Shown: positions 24,711 through 34,303 of the stretch, piece after piece
How the letters are laid out: each line of letters begins with the position of its first letter
How positions within the stretch are numbered: position 1 is the first letter of the stretch
Assembly (NCBI GenBank): GCA_038043285.1
Contig: JBBTCJ010000041.1
Location: 38,222-102,221, forward strand
DNA from: JBBTCJ01 sp038043285
GTDB lineage: Bacteria > Planctomycetota > Phycisphaerae > UBA1845
DNA length: 64,000 bases
Direction of reading: 5' to 3'
Translations under genes and position numbers: made by a program
Notes under the pieces: model-generated
Told to the model about the DNA's origin: nothing
The model's database searches: none
Seen by the model: the letters and a program-made list of their open reading frames with translations, nothing else

Positions 24711-26161
24711 CTCGTCGCCCCCTCCAGTCGCGCCTCCCCGCCAGCCGGCGGCCCGGCGCCCAGGTACGCCTGCACCTCGTTGGCGACGATCACGCCGTAG
24801 TTGATCGCCCCCAGCCAACCCGACATGATGATCCCCACCGATCCGGCGTGAAACAGTCCTCCGACCTGTTTGGGCAAGTCCATGCTCACCTTCAACCCTT
24901 CGAACTTCGTTCCGAACGTCGCGCCCTGGGCCTGCAGCGTATACCGATGGAAGGTGCGCGGCGTGGAGGCCTCCACGTGGTCAATCTTCGATCGCACGTC
25001 GGGAATGTACTTCGTCAACGCCTCAAGGGTCGTCTCGATCAGCCGCACCTTGTCGCGCTCGTACTCCTCGTCCGACAGGTGCGCCCAATCGTCCCAGTTG
25101 GCATTGGTCGAGGAGACGACGGCGTAACGGTCCGACCCCGGGCGAATGTCGGGGTAATACATCGAGAACGTCCGGCTGGTGATCCCCTTGGCGCACAGGC
25201 GGACCGAATCGAACTCCGTATCCGCGGAGGTAAACAGCAGATCGCCGATGTTGTCGAGCTTCTCGCCGCCACGGATTCCGATATAGACCTGACAACTGCT
25301 GTTGTTCAGCCGCACCGCCCGCGCCTCGGCCATGAATGACGGCGAGAACGGCTCCGGGCCGACCATCTTCTCGATGGTTGTCTTCAGGTTGGCGTTGGAC
25401 AGCACCGCCCCCGCGCGGATGAACCTCCCGTCCGCCTCGACGCCCCTCACCTGTCCGCCGCCGATACAGATCCGGTCGACGCGAACGCTGTGCCGGATAT
25501 CGACGCCGTTGGATTGGAGATCGCGACGCATGAGGCGGATCAGCTTGTCGGTGCCGCCCTGGAAGATAAAGACGCCCTTGCTCATGAAGTTGGAAAACAC
25601 GATCCCATAACTGATGGCCGGGTCGTCCAGCGTGGAACCGTTGGCGTAGGCGATCGGCTCCATCAGCAGCCGGACGACGTCGGAGCGTCCGGGAAAGAAC
25701 CTCTCGAACAGTTGTCGCGTGGTCATCGACTGATCGTCGTAAAAGTCCATCGCCCGGGCCGCGTCGAAGAACCGGTCCACGGTTTCCTGGGCCACGCCGA
25801 ACCGTTCGGTCAGAATCCGCGTGAAGTCCACGCGGTCAAACGTGGTCTCCAGTTGAAACTGCGGATTGTCGAATCGGATTCTCTTGAGCTGCACGATGGA
25901 GTCGGCGATTTCCCGCGTCCAGTACTTGCGGCAACTCTTGATCATTCCAATTGGGAAGCCGTGCAGCGAAATGTCGAAGACGTGCCCGCCCTTCCGCCGG
26001 AACCAAGTGGCCATCCCACCGAGGTTGTAATGCTGCTCAAGGAGCAGGACCGACGCTCCCGCGCGCGCCAGGCAATTGGCCGCCGTCAGACCCGCAAGTC
26101 CGGATCCGATGACGATCACGTCGTAGTACTCTTTTGCGTCCCTCAGTCGGTCCCGGGCCAT
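24707..26161 (-). CDS. CrtI-like FAD-dependent oxidoreductase (second of two)
   Basis: A 484-aa protein of the phytoene desaturase/CrtI-like flavoprotein superfamily. The dinucleotide-binding motif [18 protein letters not shown] is near the N-terminus, followed by [13 protein letters not shown]; the C-terminal FAD-contact region includes [15 protein letters not shown]. Such enzymes desaturate, isomerise or saturate polyenes, and related genes are candidates in ladderane-type pathways. No other carotenoid genes (crtB, crtE) are present, so a carotenoid role is unlikely here. It lies between its paralogue and the FabZ-like gene, which it overlaps by 4 bp. Confidence 0.85.
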   Translation of the reverse strand: MARDRLRDAKEYYDVIVIGSGLAGLTAANCLARAGASVLLLEQHYNLGGMATWFRRKGGHVFDISLHGFPIGMIKSCRKYWTREIADSIVQLKRIRFDNPQFQLETTFDRVDFTRILTERFGVAQETVDRFFDAARAMDFYDDQSMTTRQLFERFFPGRSDVVRLLMEPIAYANGSTLDDPAISYGIVFSNFMSKGVFIFQGGTDKLIRLMRRDLQSNGVDIRHSVRVDRICIGGGQVRGVEADGRFIRAGAVLSNANLKTTIEKMVGPEPFSPSFMAEARAVRLNNSSCQVYIGIRGGEKLDNIGDLLFTSADTEFDSVRLCAKGITSRTFSMYYPDIRPGSDRYAVVSSTNANWDDWAHLSDEEYERDKVRLIETTLEALTKYIPDVRSKIDHVEASTPRTFHRYTLQAQGATFGTKFEGLKVSMDLPKQVGGLFHAGSVGIIMSGWLGAINYGVIVANEVQAYLGAGPPAGGEARLEGATR

Positions 26162-26266
26162 GAGTAAACCAAGGCTAAACGTCGAGAACGGGATGCGGAA
26201 ACAGAAAATTGATTGCAGAAATCTTCATGTTCGGCTCCCCATTCAACATTCCCCCCCCCACCTTCC

Positions 26267-27652
26267 TCAATCTCTTTCCAACACGTGCACGTTGGCCATC
26301 GTGATGCCGCTGAGCATGGCCCCGACGATGCCCAGGAATCCCTGGTCCGTCCCGCAGACGTACAGGTTCTCCACTGGCGTCCGGCCGTCCCGACGTTTCC
26401 GCGGCGAGCCGTATACCGCGCCGTTCAGATGCCCGGTGTAGCGTTCGATTGTACGCGGCGTGAAAAGGTCCGTACAGACGACGTGCCTTCGGATCGGGGC
26501 CACAAACCGAGCCGCATGTTCGAGGAACCGCTCCTCGCACTCGCGCTTGGCCGACTGGTATTCCACCTGGCCCAATCGCGCCCATTGCGAATAATCCGCG
26601 AGCCAGGTCATGCGGAATACCCCCTCCGACATATCCTCATGCCCTTGATAGTTGTTCGGGCAGCAGATCACGCCGCTTCGGCAATCGACGATCCCGGCCG
26701 GGCGGGCGTACTCGAACGCATCCGCGTCGTTGTAGAACATAACCGCGGCGTCGTGACCCAGGGCCGCGGGCGGCGTGTCCAGCACCGCGATCGCCTCCAC
26801 GAACGACACGCAGCCAATCTCGTTGTCAGCGGGCGCCGGCGCCGAATCGGGACAGAGTCGCATGGTCTCCACGAAGCCCGCGGAGGAGAGGACGACGTCA
26901 GCCGTGATGGTCTCTCCGGACTCCAATTCCACGCCGCGCGCCCGCCCTCCATCGACAAGGATCCGCCGGACCGGAGACCGCATCCGCAGTTCGCCGCCGG
27001 CGGCACGGAAGCGGCGCACCAGCGTTTTGACGATCCGCCGAACGCCCTCGCGCGGTCGCGCAAAACCCTCCAGAAACAGCGCCTTGAACATGGTCACGAA
27101 CTGCGTGAAGTCCAGGTCGTGCTCCTCGGCGCTGCCGTAATACATCACCGGGCAGAGCAACATCTCGATCAGCATTGGATCGCCCAGCCGATCCCGCAGC
27201 GTTGCCCGCGCCGACGAATAGGGCGCGTCCAGCCGCACGTCGTCGTACACCTCCAGCGCCCGCACCAGGCGTCGGAAACGATCAACTTCGCGGGGAAACG
27301 CCTGAGCAACTTCCTCGATCAGCAGGCGGACGTCGTTGGAGAACCGCAATCGCGCGGAGGGGAAGCGTACCTCGGAGTGCCGCTGCGGCCGCAGGTCGAA
27401 GTCCTCGCGCGTCAGGCGAAGCTGTCGAAGAAGTTTGGAAAGCGGCGCGTTGCGCCGTTCGGGTCCGCAGAAGTTCGTCACCGCGTGCAACCCGACGTCG
27501 AATTCGCGGCGGCCGATCTTGTAGTACGAATTCAGCCCGCCGAACGCGTAGTGTTTTTCGAGAATGCAAACCCGCTTGTCGAAGTGCGCGACGCGGATTC
27601 CCGCGGCCAAGCCCGACATGCCCGCGCCGATGATGACCACGTCATGGTGCAT
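26267..27652 (-). CDS. CrtI-like FAD-dependent oxidoreductase (first of two)
   Basis: A 461-aa paralogue of the next gene downstream. The Rossmann motif DVVIIGAGMSGLAAGI and LEKHYAFGGLNSYY mark the FAD domain; LYVCGTDQGFLGIVGAM marks the C-terminal FAD site. The ATG at 27652 gives MHHDVVIIG, the expected close start; an upstream GTG at 27703 is also in frame. Two adjacent divergent copies in a fatty-acid-like gene cluster suggest two successive redox steps on one acyl chain. The exact reaction cannot be assigned from sequence. Confidence 0.84.
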   Translation of the reverse strand: MHHDVVIIGAGMSGLAAGIRVAHFDKRVCILEKHYAFGGLNSYYKIGRREFDVGLHAVTNFCGPERRNAPLSKLLRQLRLTREDFDLRPQRHSEVRFPSARLRFSNDVRLLIEEVAQAFPREVDRFRRLVRALEVYDDVRLDAPYSSARATLRDRLGDPMLIEMLLCPVMYYGSAEEHDLDFTQFVTMFKALFLEGFARPREGVRRIVKTLVRRFRAAGGELRMRSPVRRILVDGGRARGVELESGETITADVVLSSAGFVETMRLCPDSAPAPADNEIGCVSFVEAIAVLDTPPAALGHDAAVMFYNDADAFEYARPAGIVDCRSGVICCPNNYQGHEDMSEGVFRMTWLADYSQWARLGQVEYQSAKRECEERFLEHAARFVAPIRRHVVCTDLFTPRTIERYTGHLNGAVYGSPRKRRDGRTPVENLYVCGTDQGFLGIVGAMLSGITMANVHVLERD

Positions 27653-27733
27653 CGCGCTGGAAGCCGAAGTGCCTGGCGTCGTCAGCGGCGCCGGGGGACG
27701 CACCCCGAGCCAGACGCGTGTGGAACAGTGAGA

Positions 27734-27994
27734 TCACCGAGCCGCGACAACTCCGAGCTTAGGGCTGAGGTACTCCACGCACCCGTCGAGCGTGGCGAGC
27801 CTCGGATAATCCTCTTTGGGCACCTCGACCTTGTGCCGCTTCCGCAGCTCCATCACGATGTCCAAAAAGTCCATCGAGTCCAGCTCCAACTGGTCGCGCA
27901 GTCGAAGCTCGCCGCGAAGTTTCGAAACGTCTGCGTCCGGGGCTACCGACGCGATGATCCCGAGGATGATCTGTCTGATTTGCTGTTCGCCCAT
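27734..27994 (-). CDS. Acyl carrier protein
   Basis: An 86-aa protein with the 4'-phosphopantetheine attachment motif LELDSMDF, Ser40 being the modified residue. The surrounding hydrophobic heptads fit the four-helix ACP fold. It sits between the condensing enzyme and the first CrtI-like gene, and a phosphopantetheinyl transferase is encoded in the same run. A pathway-specific carrier rather than the primary AcpP is likely, because a KAS, dehydratase and reductase are dedicated to the same cluster. Confidence 0.88.
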   Translation of the reverse strand: MGEQQIRQIILGIIASVAPDADVSKLRGELRLRDQLELDSMDFLDIVMELRKRHKVEVPKEDYPRLATLDGCVEYLSPKLGVVAAR

Positions 27995-28041
27995 GCCGTC
28001 TTTATGCCCTGCAACCCGATCCCATTACGCCTACACTTCCC

Positions 28042-29280
28042 TCACCCGGCATATCGCTTCACAATCACCGCCGAGTTAATCCCAAGCATCCCGAACGAGT
28101 TGTTCAGGATGTAATCCACCCGACCAACCTCCCTCGGCTGACTCACCACCAGGTTCCGCACGGCGCAGCGCGGATCCAGGTTCTCCAGGTTCATCGTCGC
28201 GTGAACCATTCCGTCATCGAACGATCCCAGATTCCCCGCAAGCTCCAAGGCGCCGGCCGCACCCATCGCGTGACCGATGAAGCTCTTCGTGTTGTTCACG
28301 AACACGCCGTCAAAATCGCCGAAGACTTGCCGGAGCGCCACGACCTCCTGAATGTCTCCGGTCTCCGTCGCGGTCGCATGGGTGCTCAGAATGTCCACGT
28401 CCCCCGGCGCGATGCCCGCTCGCTCGACGGCCGACGTCATGCACTCCGCGATGCGTTCGGGATTCGGAAGAACCGGATCCTCCGCGTCGGAGTTCATGGA
28501 ATATCCGACCACCTCGGCCACGATCGGCGCGCCGCGACGTTTCGCGTCCGCCAGCCGCTCAACGACAAACAGACACCCGCCTTCGGCAACGACGATTCAG
28601 TTGCGGGCAACGTCGAACGGCCGACTCGCCCTCGAGGGATCCTCGTGCCGCGCGAGTGCGTTCTGGCTGGCGAAACTCGCAAAGATCCCAAACGAGTGAA
28701 TCGCCTCGGAAACGCCGCCGGCGATGGCCAAGTCCACCTCGCCAAGCCGAAGCATCTGCACGCCCTGGATCAACCCGGCGTTACCCGCGGCGCACGCCGC
28801 GCCAATCGTATAATGCGGGCCGGTAAGACCCAAGTTCACCGTCACCTCCCCCGCCGGGTTGTTGGCCACGGTCCGCGGGTTGTGGTGGTGCGACCAGAAC
28901 TTGGTGTCATAGTCGTATTGGCGGATGACGTCAATCTCGTTTTCCGTCTCCACCGTCCCATGTTCAGTGATGCCAATATAGGTTCCGATCCGCCGACGAT
29001 CGACCCGTCCAAGCTCAATCCTCGCCGAGCGTAGAGCCTCATGCGCGCAGTAAATCGAGATCGCCCCGGCCCGGGTTCCCCGCCGCCGATCCTTCCTGGC
29101 TTGATACTTTTGCTCGTCGAAATGACAGACGCCCGCCGGCACCTCGCCGATGAACCGTGTCCGGATGGTCGAAACCCCCGAGCGACCGGCCAGCAGGCTC
29201 CGCCGAAACTCCCCCAGGTTGTCCCCGTTGGGCGCCGTCAAGCCGATGCCTGTGATGACCACCCGGTCGTCGATCGCCAT
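28042..29280 (-). pseudogene. Beta-ketoacyl-ACP synthase II-like (FabF-type), interrupted by in-frame TGA
   Basis: A FabF-type condensing enzyme of 412 codons if read through. The catalytic triad is intact: Cys163 in TIGAACAAG, His301 in STHATATETGD, His337 in FIGHAMGAAG, matching FabF C-H-H positions. At codon 228 (28597-28599 on the minus strand) the sequence after FDVARN reads TGA where related enzymes have Gly. GGA to TGA is one substitution. Downstream coding resumes in the same frame as IVVAEGG, with no frameshift. TGA terminates many other genes here, so recoding is unlikely. It is either a nonsense mutation that would remove His301 and His337, or a sequencing or assembly error. Without this step the cluster has no condensing enzyme. 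Confidence 0.8.
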
Positions 29281-29416
29281 CCCGCCGTTCCCATCCCGAT
29301 TTCCGAGCGAACCGCCTCACAGCCCCGCTCTCGTTCCGCTTCCCCACCTTGACCAATCTTAGCAGAACCGTCACCCAGGGAAACCGAACGAGTGGCGGTC
29401 CGGCCCCTGGGGTCCG

Positions 29417-30445
29417 TCAGGCGGGTACGGCCAGGCGACAACTCGGCTCCGAGGATTCCCGAAGCCACTGCGTCAAGCGATCCACGCCCTCGCTTGTCGA
29501 GATGCTCGGGCGATAGCCGAGGTCGGTCCTGGCTGCCTGGATGTCGAAATAGTGGGATTTTGCCAACTGGCAGGCGAGAAAGCGGGTCATTCGCGGCTCA
29601 TGGCGAACGCCCAGCAGCAGGTAGACAGCTTCAAGGCAGGCGCCCAAGGCGAACGCCGGGCGGAACGAAAGCGTGTGATGAACTGGTTTCACTCCCACGA
29701 CCCGTAGGATTCCGTTCAGCCAAGGCCACAGGCTGACTGGCTCGCCCTGGCTGATGAAGTACGCCTTTCCTCCGCAGGCGGCCTCCGGACCGACGGCATC
29801 GCCGGCAAGGACGTGCGCCTCCGCCGCATTGTCGATAAACGTAATGTCCACGAGATTCTTCCCGTTCCCGACCTGGCGAAGCTGCCCGGCCTTCGCCAAG
29901 GCGATGACCCGCGGGATCAGGTGTGGGTCGCCCGGCCCCCAGATCAGGTGCGGCCTTAGCGCGACGGTACTCAATGCGGCACCGTGCGCCGCAAGGACGA
30001 TTCGCTCCGCCGCCGCCTTGCTCCTCGGATACGCCGCGAGGTACTCCATCGGGTACGGTTGCGACTCGTTGACTCCGCACAATTCCTCCTGCCCGAACAC
30101 CACGCTCGGCGAGCTGGTATACACAAGCTTCGGCACCCGCCCAGCGAAACACGCCTCGACGACGTTGCGCGTCCCCTCGACGTTGGTCCGCCAAAAATCG
30201 TCGGGCTTTCCCCAGATTCCGGTCAGGGCCGCGACGTGATAGACGATGTCGCACCCGCAACACGCTCGACGGACGACATCCGAATCCGCGACGTCGCCGC
30301 GCACACACTCCGCGCCGCCGGACTCCAACCACGGGTAGTGACGCCGCCCCAGCACGCGAACGGCGTCGCCGCGATCGAGCAGCATCTGGGCGATGCGTCC
30401 GCCGAGAAAACCGCCCCCGCCCGTCACCATTGCCTTTAGCGACAT
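29417..30445 (-). CDS. OleD-like NAD(P)-dependent epimerase/dehydratase-family reductase
   Basis: A 342-aa short-chain dehydrogenase of the extended type. GGGGFLGGRIA is the cofactor-binding motif, and YPRSKAAAE supplies the catalytic Tyr/Lys. The protein resembles OleD, which reduces a 2-alkyl-3-keto acid to the hydroxy acid in head-to-head hydrocarbon synthesis, and also 3-beta-HSD-family enzymes. The OleC-like gene just upstream, which it overlaps by 10 bp, favours the OleD reading. ATG at 30445 chosen. Confidence 0.78.
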   Translation of the reverse strand: MSLKAMVTGGGGFLGGRIAQMLLDRGDAVRVLGRRHYPWLESGGAECVRGDVADSDVVRRACCGCDIVYHVAALTGIWGKPDDFWRTNVEGTRNVVEACFAGRVPKLVYTSSPSVVFGQEELCGVNESQPYPMEYLAAYPRSKAAAERIVLAAHGAALSTVALRPHLIWGPGDPHLIPRVIALAKAGQLRQVGNGKNLVDITFIDNAAEAHVLAGDAVGPEAACGGKAYFISQGEPVSLWPWLNGILRVVGVKPVHHTLSFRPAFALGACLEAVYLLLGVRHEPRMTRFLACQLAKSHYFDIQAARTDLGYRPSISTSEGVDRLTQWLRESSEPSCRLAVPA

Positions 30446-32151
30446 TTCGTTAATGCCCACACGGCCAATGCTTCCCGGTTGATCTTCGCGTTGTGTCGCA
30501 CGTCAACCGGTAGTCGGCGACGAAACAGCACCTGCCATATTCCCTTAGTATGCTCCGCGGCTTGAGCGAGTTGGCGCAGTTCGCTGGTCCACTGCTCACG
30601 CCGACGGCCCGTCGGAACCCGCCCGGACCCAGGCTCGATCACGATGATCGGCGTCTGCGCTGTCGGTGGACCGATCCCCACCAGCGCTGACCGCCCCACC
30701 TCCGCGTGCTCGTTGAAGATCGCTTCACAGCATACGCTGAAGAGCGTTTGTTCGGCCGACACCCGGACGCGGTGAGCCTTGCGGCCACAGAACCAGAGGC
30801 GACCGTCGGCATCGAAATACCCGACGTCGCCCATGCGATGCCAGACGCGGCCGCCGTCCTGAATCTTGGCCGCACTTGTCGCCTGCGTCATGCCGAAATA
30901 CGCTTTTGTCACCATCGGTCCGCTGACAACGATTTCTCCAATTTCCCCAGCGCCGACAAGAAGTTCGCTGGACCACTCGGCGATCGGGTCATCGCTGACG
31001 CGAATGATGCGGACGTCGGTTCCCTCGTTCTTCCGCCCCACGCAGATGCCCAATCCGCGACGTGTCCGGGCGGCGGTATGGTCAATCACCTCTTTTCCGC
31101 TGATCGACGAAACCGGCAGCGACTCCGTCGCGCCGTACGGAGTGTGAACGTCCGCCTCCGCCGCAAGGACCGCGCGAAGGTCGGCGATCAAACTTGGCGA
31201 CACCGGGGCGCCGGCCACCAGGATTCGTTTGAGAGTCGGAAGCCTCACGCCCCTGTCCAGGCAATACCTCGCGACGCGTCTCCACAGCGCGGGCGAACCA
31301 AACGAACTCGTGGCCGCGTGTCGTTGAATCGCGTCGACAATTTTGGCCGGATCGGCGTGACCTGGGCGCGATGCGTCCATGTCGGGGATCACGGCCGTCA
31401 TGCCCATCGCGACGCTGAAAAGCCCGAAGAGCGGAAAGGTCGGCAGGTCGATTTCGCCCGGCTCAATGCCGTAACGGGATTGGATCATCCGCACCTGCGC
31501 GCCGAACATCCCATGTTCGTAGACCACGCCCTTGGCTGGTCCCGTGCTCCCGCTGGTGAAGAGGATCGCAGCGGGGTCGTCGGGGCGGGTCCGCACGAGG
31601 GCGAAGGTCGAGGCCGCGCGGGAGGTCAACTCAGCCAGCGTCGGGCCGGCCCAGAACCAACGTCGCCCCACCGTGACCACCGCTTTCACGCTCTGAAACG
31701 GGCTTCGCCGAAGCACGCGAATCACATGGGCCAGTGGGATCCCGACGAACCCCTGGAGGTCCACCTGTTTCAGACATTCCAGCATCCGCCCGACGCCCAT
31801 GCCCGGGTCGATCAGCACGGGAGCCGCACCGATCTTGAACAGGGCGAAAACCAGTCCGATGAACTCGACCCCCCTACGGACCATGAGCAGCACGCGCATG
31901 CCCGGCCTGAACCCGGCGTCCACCAACCCGTTCGCATACCGGTTCGTCAGGGTCTCCAGCTCGGCGAAGGTCACTGCCGACCGACCGGACCCTCGATGCC
32001 CACAGCCTTTCGCTTCACAAACGACGGCCAGGCGGCCCGGGGCTTCCTCCGCTCTCCGGGGGAGGTGCTCGGCGATGTTGAAGGGAGCATCGTGGGTGTC
32101 CCCATTGCCGAGCCCGGCGCAATCGTTGGCGGCAGCGACAGAGGTTTTCAC
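30436..32151 (-). CDS. OleC-like AMP-dependent synthetase
   Basis: A 571-aa member of the ANL superfamily. The AMP motif is LFTSGSTGPAKGVVY; later come LPTFPLFGLFSVAMG and VHTPYGATESLPVS, which closely match OleC beta-lactone synthetases rather than ordinary acyl-CoA ligases. OleC activates a hydroxy acid and closes a beta-lactone. GTG at 32151 is preferred, with AAGGA just upstream; the frame stays open to 32391 but that part would overlap the divergent dacB. First gene of the minus-strand cluster. OleA and OleB partners are not found nearby. Confidence 0.8.
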   Translation of the reverse strand: MKTSVAAANDCAGLGNGDTHDAPFNIAEHLPRRAEEAPGRLAVVCEAKGCGHRGSGRSAVTFAELETLTNRYANGLVDAGFRPGMRVLLMVRRGVEFIGLVFALFKIGAAPVLIDPGMGVGRMLECLKQVDLQGFVGIPLAHVIRVLRRSPFQSVKAVVTVGRRWFWAGPTLAELTSRAASTFALVRTRPDDPAAILFTSGSTGPAKGVVYEHGMFGAQVRMIQSRYGIEPGEIDLPTFPLFGLFSVAMGMTAVIPDMDASRPGHADPAKIVDAIQRHAATSSFGSPALWRRVARYCLDRGVRLPTLKRILVAGAPVSPSLIADLRAVLAAEADVHTPYGATESLPVSSISGKEVIDHTAARTRRGLGICVGRKNEGTDVRIIRVSDDPIAEWSSELLVGAGEIGEIVVSGPMVTKAYFGMTQATSAAKIQDGGRVWHRMGDVGYFDADGRLWFCGRKAHRVRVSAEQTLFSVCCEAIFNEHAEVGRSALVGIGPPTAQTPIIVIEPGSGRVPTGRRREQWTSELRQLAQAAEHTKGIWQVLFRRRLPVDVRHNAKINREALAVWALTKCR

Positions 32152-32352
32152 TACATCCTTGCCGGGTCCAGCCAAGACGGTTCTCCGAGGCGCGACTTCG
32201 CAACATATCTTCTCGAGGATACCCTTTGGGGCAACATCGCGGATATGGCGGACCAGCCCGCCAAACGTACCGCGCGTTCGTTGCGGGTTTTTCGAGCGGA
32301 TTGCCGACATTGGTTGAGGCATCGCCGGTTGTGGCCCAACGGGGAGGAACCC

Positions 32353-33873
32353 TTGCAAACCAAGAGACTGGCTCTCATCCATCGTTCGCACCGCACCCCA
32401 CGGCGCGCTTCATCGAGCGCTACCGCGGCTTTTTCGCTGTCGCTCCTTCTGAGTTTCGCCGTCTCCCAGGCCCACGCCGGCGCGCCGCTCCAGACGGAGC
32501 TTGCCAAGATCGTTGCACGACTTCCGCACAAACAAGCCATCGTCGCGGCCCACGTCGTCGATCTCGCGCACGGAGGTGCTCCGATTCTGGCGGTCAATGC
32601 GGATCAACCGATGACGCCCGCGAGTACCATGAAAGTCTTCAGCATGACGGCCGCGTTGCGGGAACTTGGACCTCAATTCGCGTTTGAAACCATCCTGGCG
32701 ACCGACGGCGCGAACCTCATGGTCATCGGCGACGGCGATCCGGGCTTCGGCGACGAACGATTGCACCAGGCGCGGGGCGAGACGATCTATGCGGCGCTGG
32801 AACGGTGGGCGGACGCGGTTCGCGAAAACGGGAAACTCGCCAGCGTCGGCGATCTGATCTTCGACGCCTCCGTTTTTGACGACGAGCGAATTCACCCGAC
32901 GTGGGAGCGTGACGACCTCGGCAAGTGGTACGCCGCCCCGGTGGCGGGATTGAACTTCAACGATAACTGCCTGGACATCGTCGTCACGCCCGCAGGAAAG
33001 GGCGCCCCCGCGAATGTCGTCGTCAACCCGGTCTCCTCGTTCCTGACCGTTTTGAACGCCTGCCGGACCGGAGGAAAGGGAGCGCCGGTCCTCCACCACC
33101 CTCCGGGAACCAACGAATACAAGATCACCGGGCAATGCTCGAAACGCTGGGCGTTCAGTCCGGTCGCCTTCCATGATCCTCCGCTGTTGTTCGGCGAGAC
33201 GTTGCGCACGGTGCTGGCGCGGAACGGCGTGCACGTCGCGGGCAAGGTCCGGTTTGCCCAAGTTCGGGAAAGCAGCGGAGCCTTGCCGCCGCAGCTTCGA
33301 GTCCTGGCGGTGCACCGCACGCCGATCGAGGAGGTTCTGGCCCGCGCCGGAAAGAACAGCCAGAACCTTTTTGCCGAATGCCTGCTGAAACGAGCCGGCG
33401 TCGGATGGGCGAGGCGAACCGGTCAAACCGGGGCGCATGGAAGTTGGGAGCTTGGATCTCGAGCCGTCGGCGAACTCCTGCGCTCGGCCGGAATCGACCG
33501 GACAGGTTTGAAGGTCGCGGATGGATCCGGTCTTAGCCGTGCCAACTCCTGTACGGCCCGGCAACTCACGGAACTGCTGGCGTGGTCGTCGCGGCAACCG
33601 TTCGGGAGGCTGCTGGAAGACTCTCTTGCGGAGGCGGGCGTTGACGGATCGCTGCGCAGGCGGCTGAAGAACTCCGCCGGGCGAGTCCACGCCAAGACGG
33701 GAACCATGAACGGCATCCGAGCGTTGACCGGATATGTCGATGACGGCGGTGGTCCGCGGTTCGCGTTCGCGGTGCTCTTCAACAACTACCCCGGCTCCAG
33801 CGCCCCCTACAAGGACATTCAGGACAGGTTCTGCCAGGCTTTGATCGAGGCTGCCAACGGATCGGGAAGGTAA
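32353..33873 (+). CDS. dacB: D-alanyl-D-alanine carboxypeptidase (PBP4-type)
   Basis: A 506-aa penicillin-binding protein of the DacB/S13 class, active in the periplasm on peptidoglycan. The active-site set is complete: SxxK as STMK (Ser91), SxN as SQN in KNSQNLFAE, and KTG in HAKTGTMNG. The N-terminus has a signal peptide (SLSLLLSFAVSQAHAG). The TTG at 32353 follows GGGGAGGAACCC, a strong ribosome binding site. The frame remains open for more than 1.5 kb upstream, which is antisense to oleC and is not part of the gene. Divergent from the oleC-like gene across about 200 bp. Confidence 0.9.
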   Translation: MQTKRLALIHRSHRTPRRASSSATAAFSLSLLLSFAVSQAHAGAPLQTELAKIVARLPHKQAIVAAHVVDLAHGGAPILAVNADQPMTPASTMKVFSMTAALRELGPQFAFETILATDGANLMVIGDGDPGFGDERLHQARGETIYAALERWADAVRENGKLASVGDLIFDASVFDDERIHPTWERDDLGKWYAAPVAGLNFNDNCLDIVVTPAGKGAPANVVVNPVSSFLTVLNACRTGGKGAPVLHHPPGTNEYKITGQCSKRWAFSPVAFHDPPLLFGETLRTVLARNGVHVAGKVRFAQVRESSGALPPQLRVLAVHRTPIEEVLARAGKNSQNLFAECLLKRAGVGWARRTGQTGAHGSWELGSRAVGELLRSAGIDRTGLKVADGSGLSRANSCTARQLTELLAWSSRQPFGRLLEDSLAEAGVDGSLRRRLKNSAGRVHAKTGTMNGIRALTGYVDDGGGPRFAFAVLFNNYPGSSAPYKDIQDRFCQALIEAANGSGR

Positions 33874-33913
33874 CCGGGCATGGAGGCAGATTCGGCGAAG
33901 GGGCTCCGCGCCC

Positions 33914-34108
33914 TCATCCACCGCCGGAATCCTCCTCGACGGGAAGGTCATCGAGGCGCATCGGTTCCGAAACGGCGTACGTTCCATCGAGCCATCGTCC
34001 CAGGTCGATCATTTTGCAGCGATCGCTGCAGAAGGGTCGGAAGCGGGCGTCTTCCTTGCGCTCGACCTTGACGACCTTCCGGCACGTTGGACATTCGTAG
34101 CTGGGCAT
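33914..34108 (-). CDS. yacG: DNA gyrase inhibitor YacG-like zinc protein
   Basis: A 64-aa protein with two cysteine pairs, YECPTCRK and [15 protein letters not shown], the second matching the YacG signature almost exactly. YacG binds zinc and inhibits DNA gyrase in E. coli. It is the last gene of the minus-strand chaperone block and converges with dacB 40 bp away. Confidence 0.88.
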   Translation of the reverse strand: MPSYECPTCRKVVKVERKEDARFRPFCSDRCKMIDLGRWLDGTYAVSEPMRLDDLPVEEDSGGG

Positions 34109-34168
34109 GTTGATACTTCACCGCCCCTTATAATACCAGTTCTTATTTGAGTTTGCCGTTTGCTGAGC

Positions 34169-34186
34169 CGCGGGCTTCAGCCCGCG
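34169..34186. repeat. Palindromic hairpin between fmdB and yacG
   Basis: A perfect 7-bp inverted repeat, CGCGGGC then TTCA then GCCCGCG. The motif (CGGGCTTCAGCCCG) is of the REP-like type scattered in GC-rich genomes. It could act as a transcription attenuator for the chaperone run, but no U-tract follows on the minus strand. Confidence 0.6.
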
Positions 34187-34303
34187 CGAGGCTGGGGAAC
34201 GCATTTCGCCCACGGGCGCGACAAGCTTCAATCGACATTTTGAAACTGTGTCCGGTATTACCGCCGCGGATCGGGACGAAGGCGGACTTGTCGAACAGCC
34301 ACG

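Noticed and set aside
26213..28114. A 633-codon plus-strand open frame over the CrtI-like gene, ACP and KAS
   Set aside because: Antisense to three recognisable genes; translated sequence is low in normal protein features.
28597..28599. UGA recoding to Gly or selenocysteine in the KAS gene
   Set aside because: TGA ends many genes here (for example ftcD, nuoG and nuoN) and the position is a Gly, not a Cys, in the family; no SECIS-like hairpin was recognised.
22785..32151. Carotenoid biosynthesis as the role of the CrtI-like genes
   Set aside because: No phytoene synthase, GGPP synthase or cyclase gene is near; the neighbours are fatty-acid-type enzymes.
30706..32352. A very long open frame on the plus strand extending the dacB gene upstream by about 1.6 kb
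   Set aside because: It is antisense to the OleC-like gene and shows no penicillin-binding features; the signal peptide and ribosome binding site place the start at 32353.
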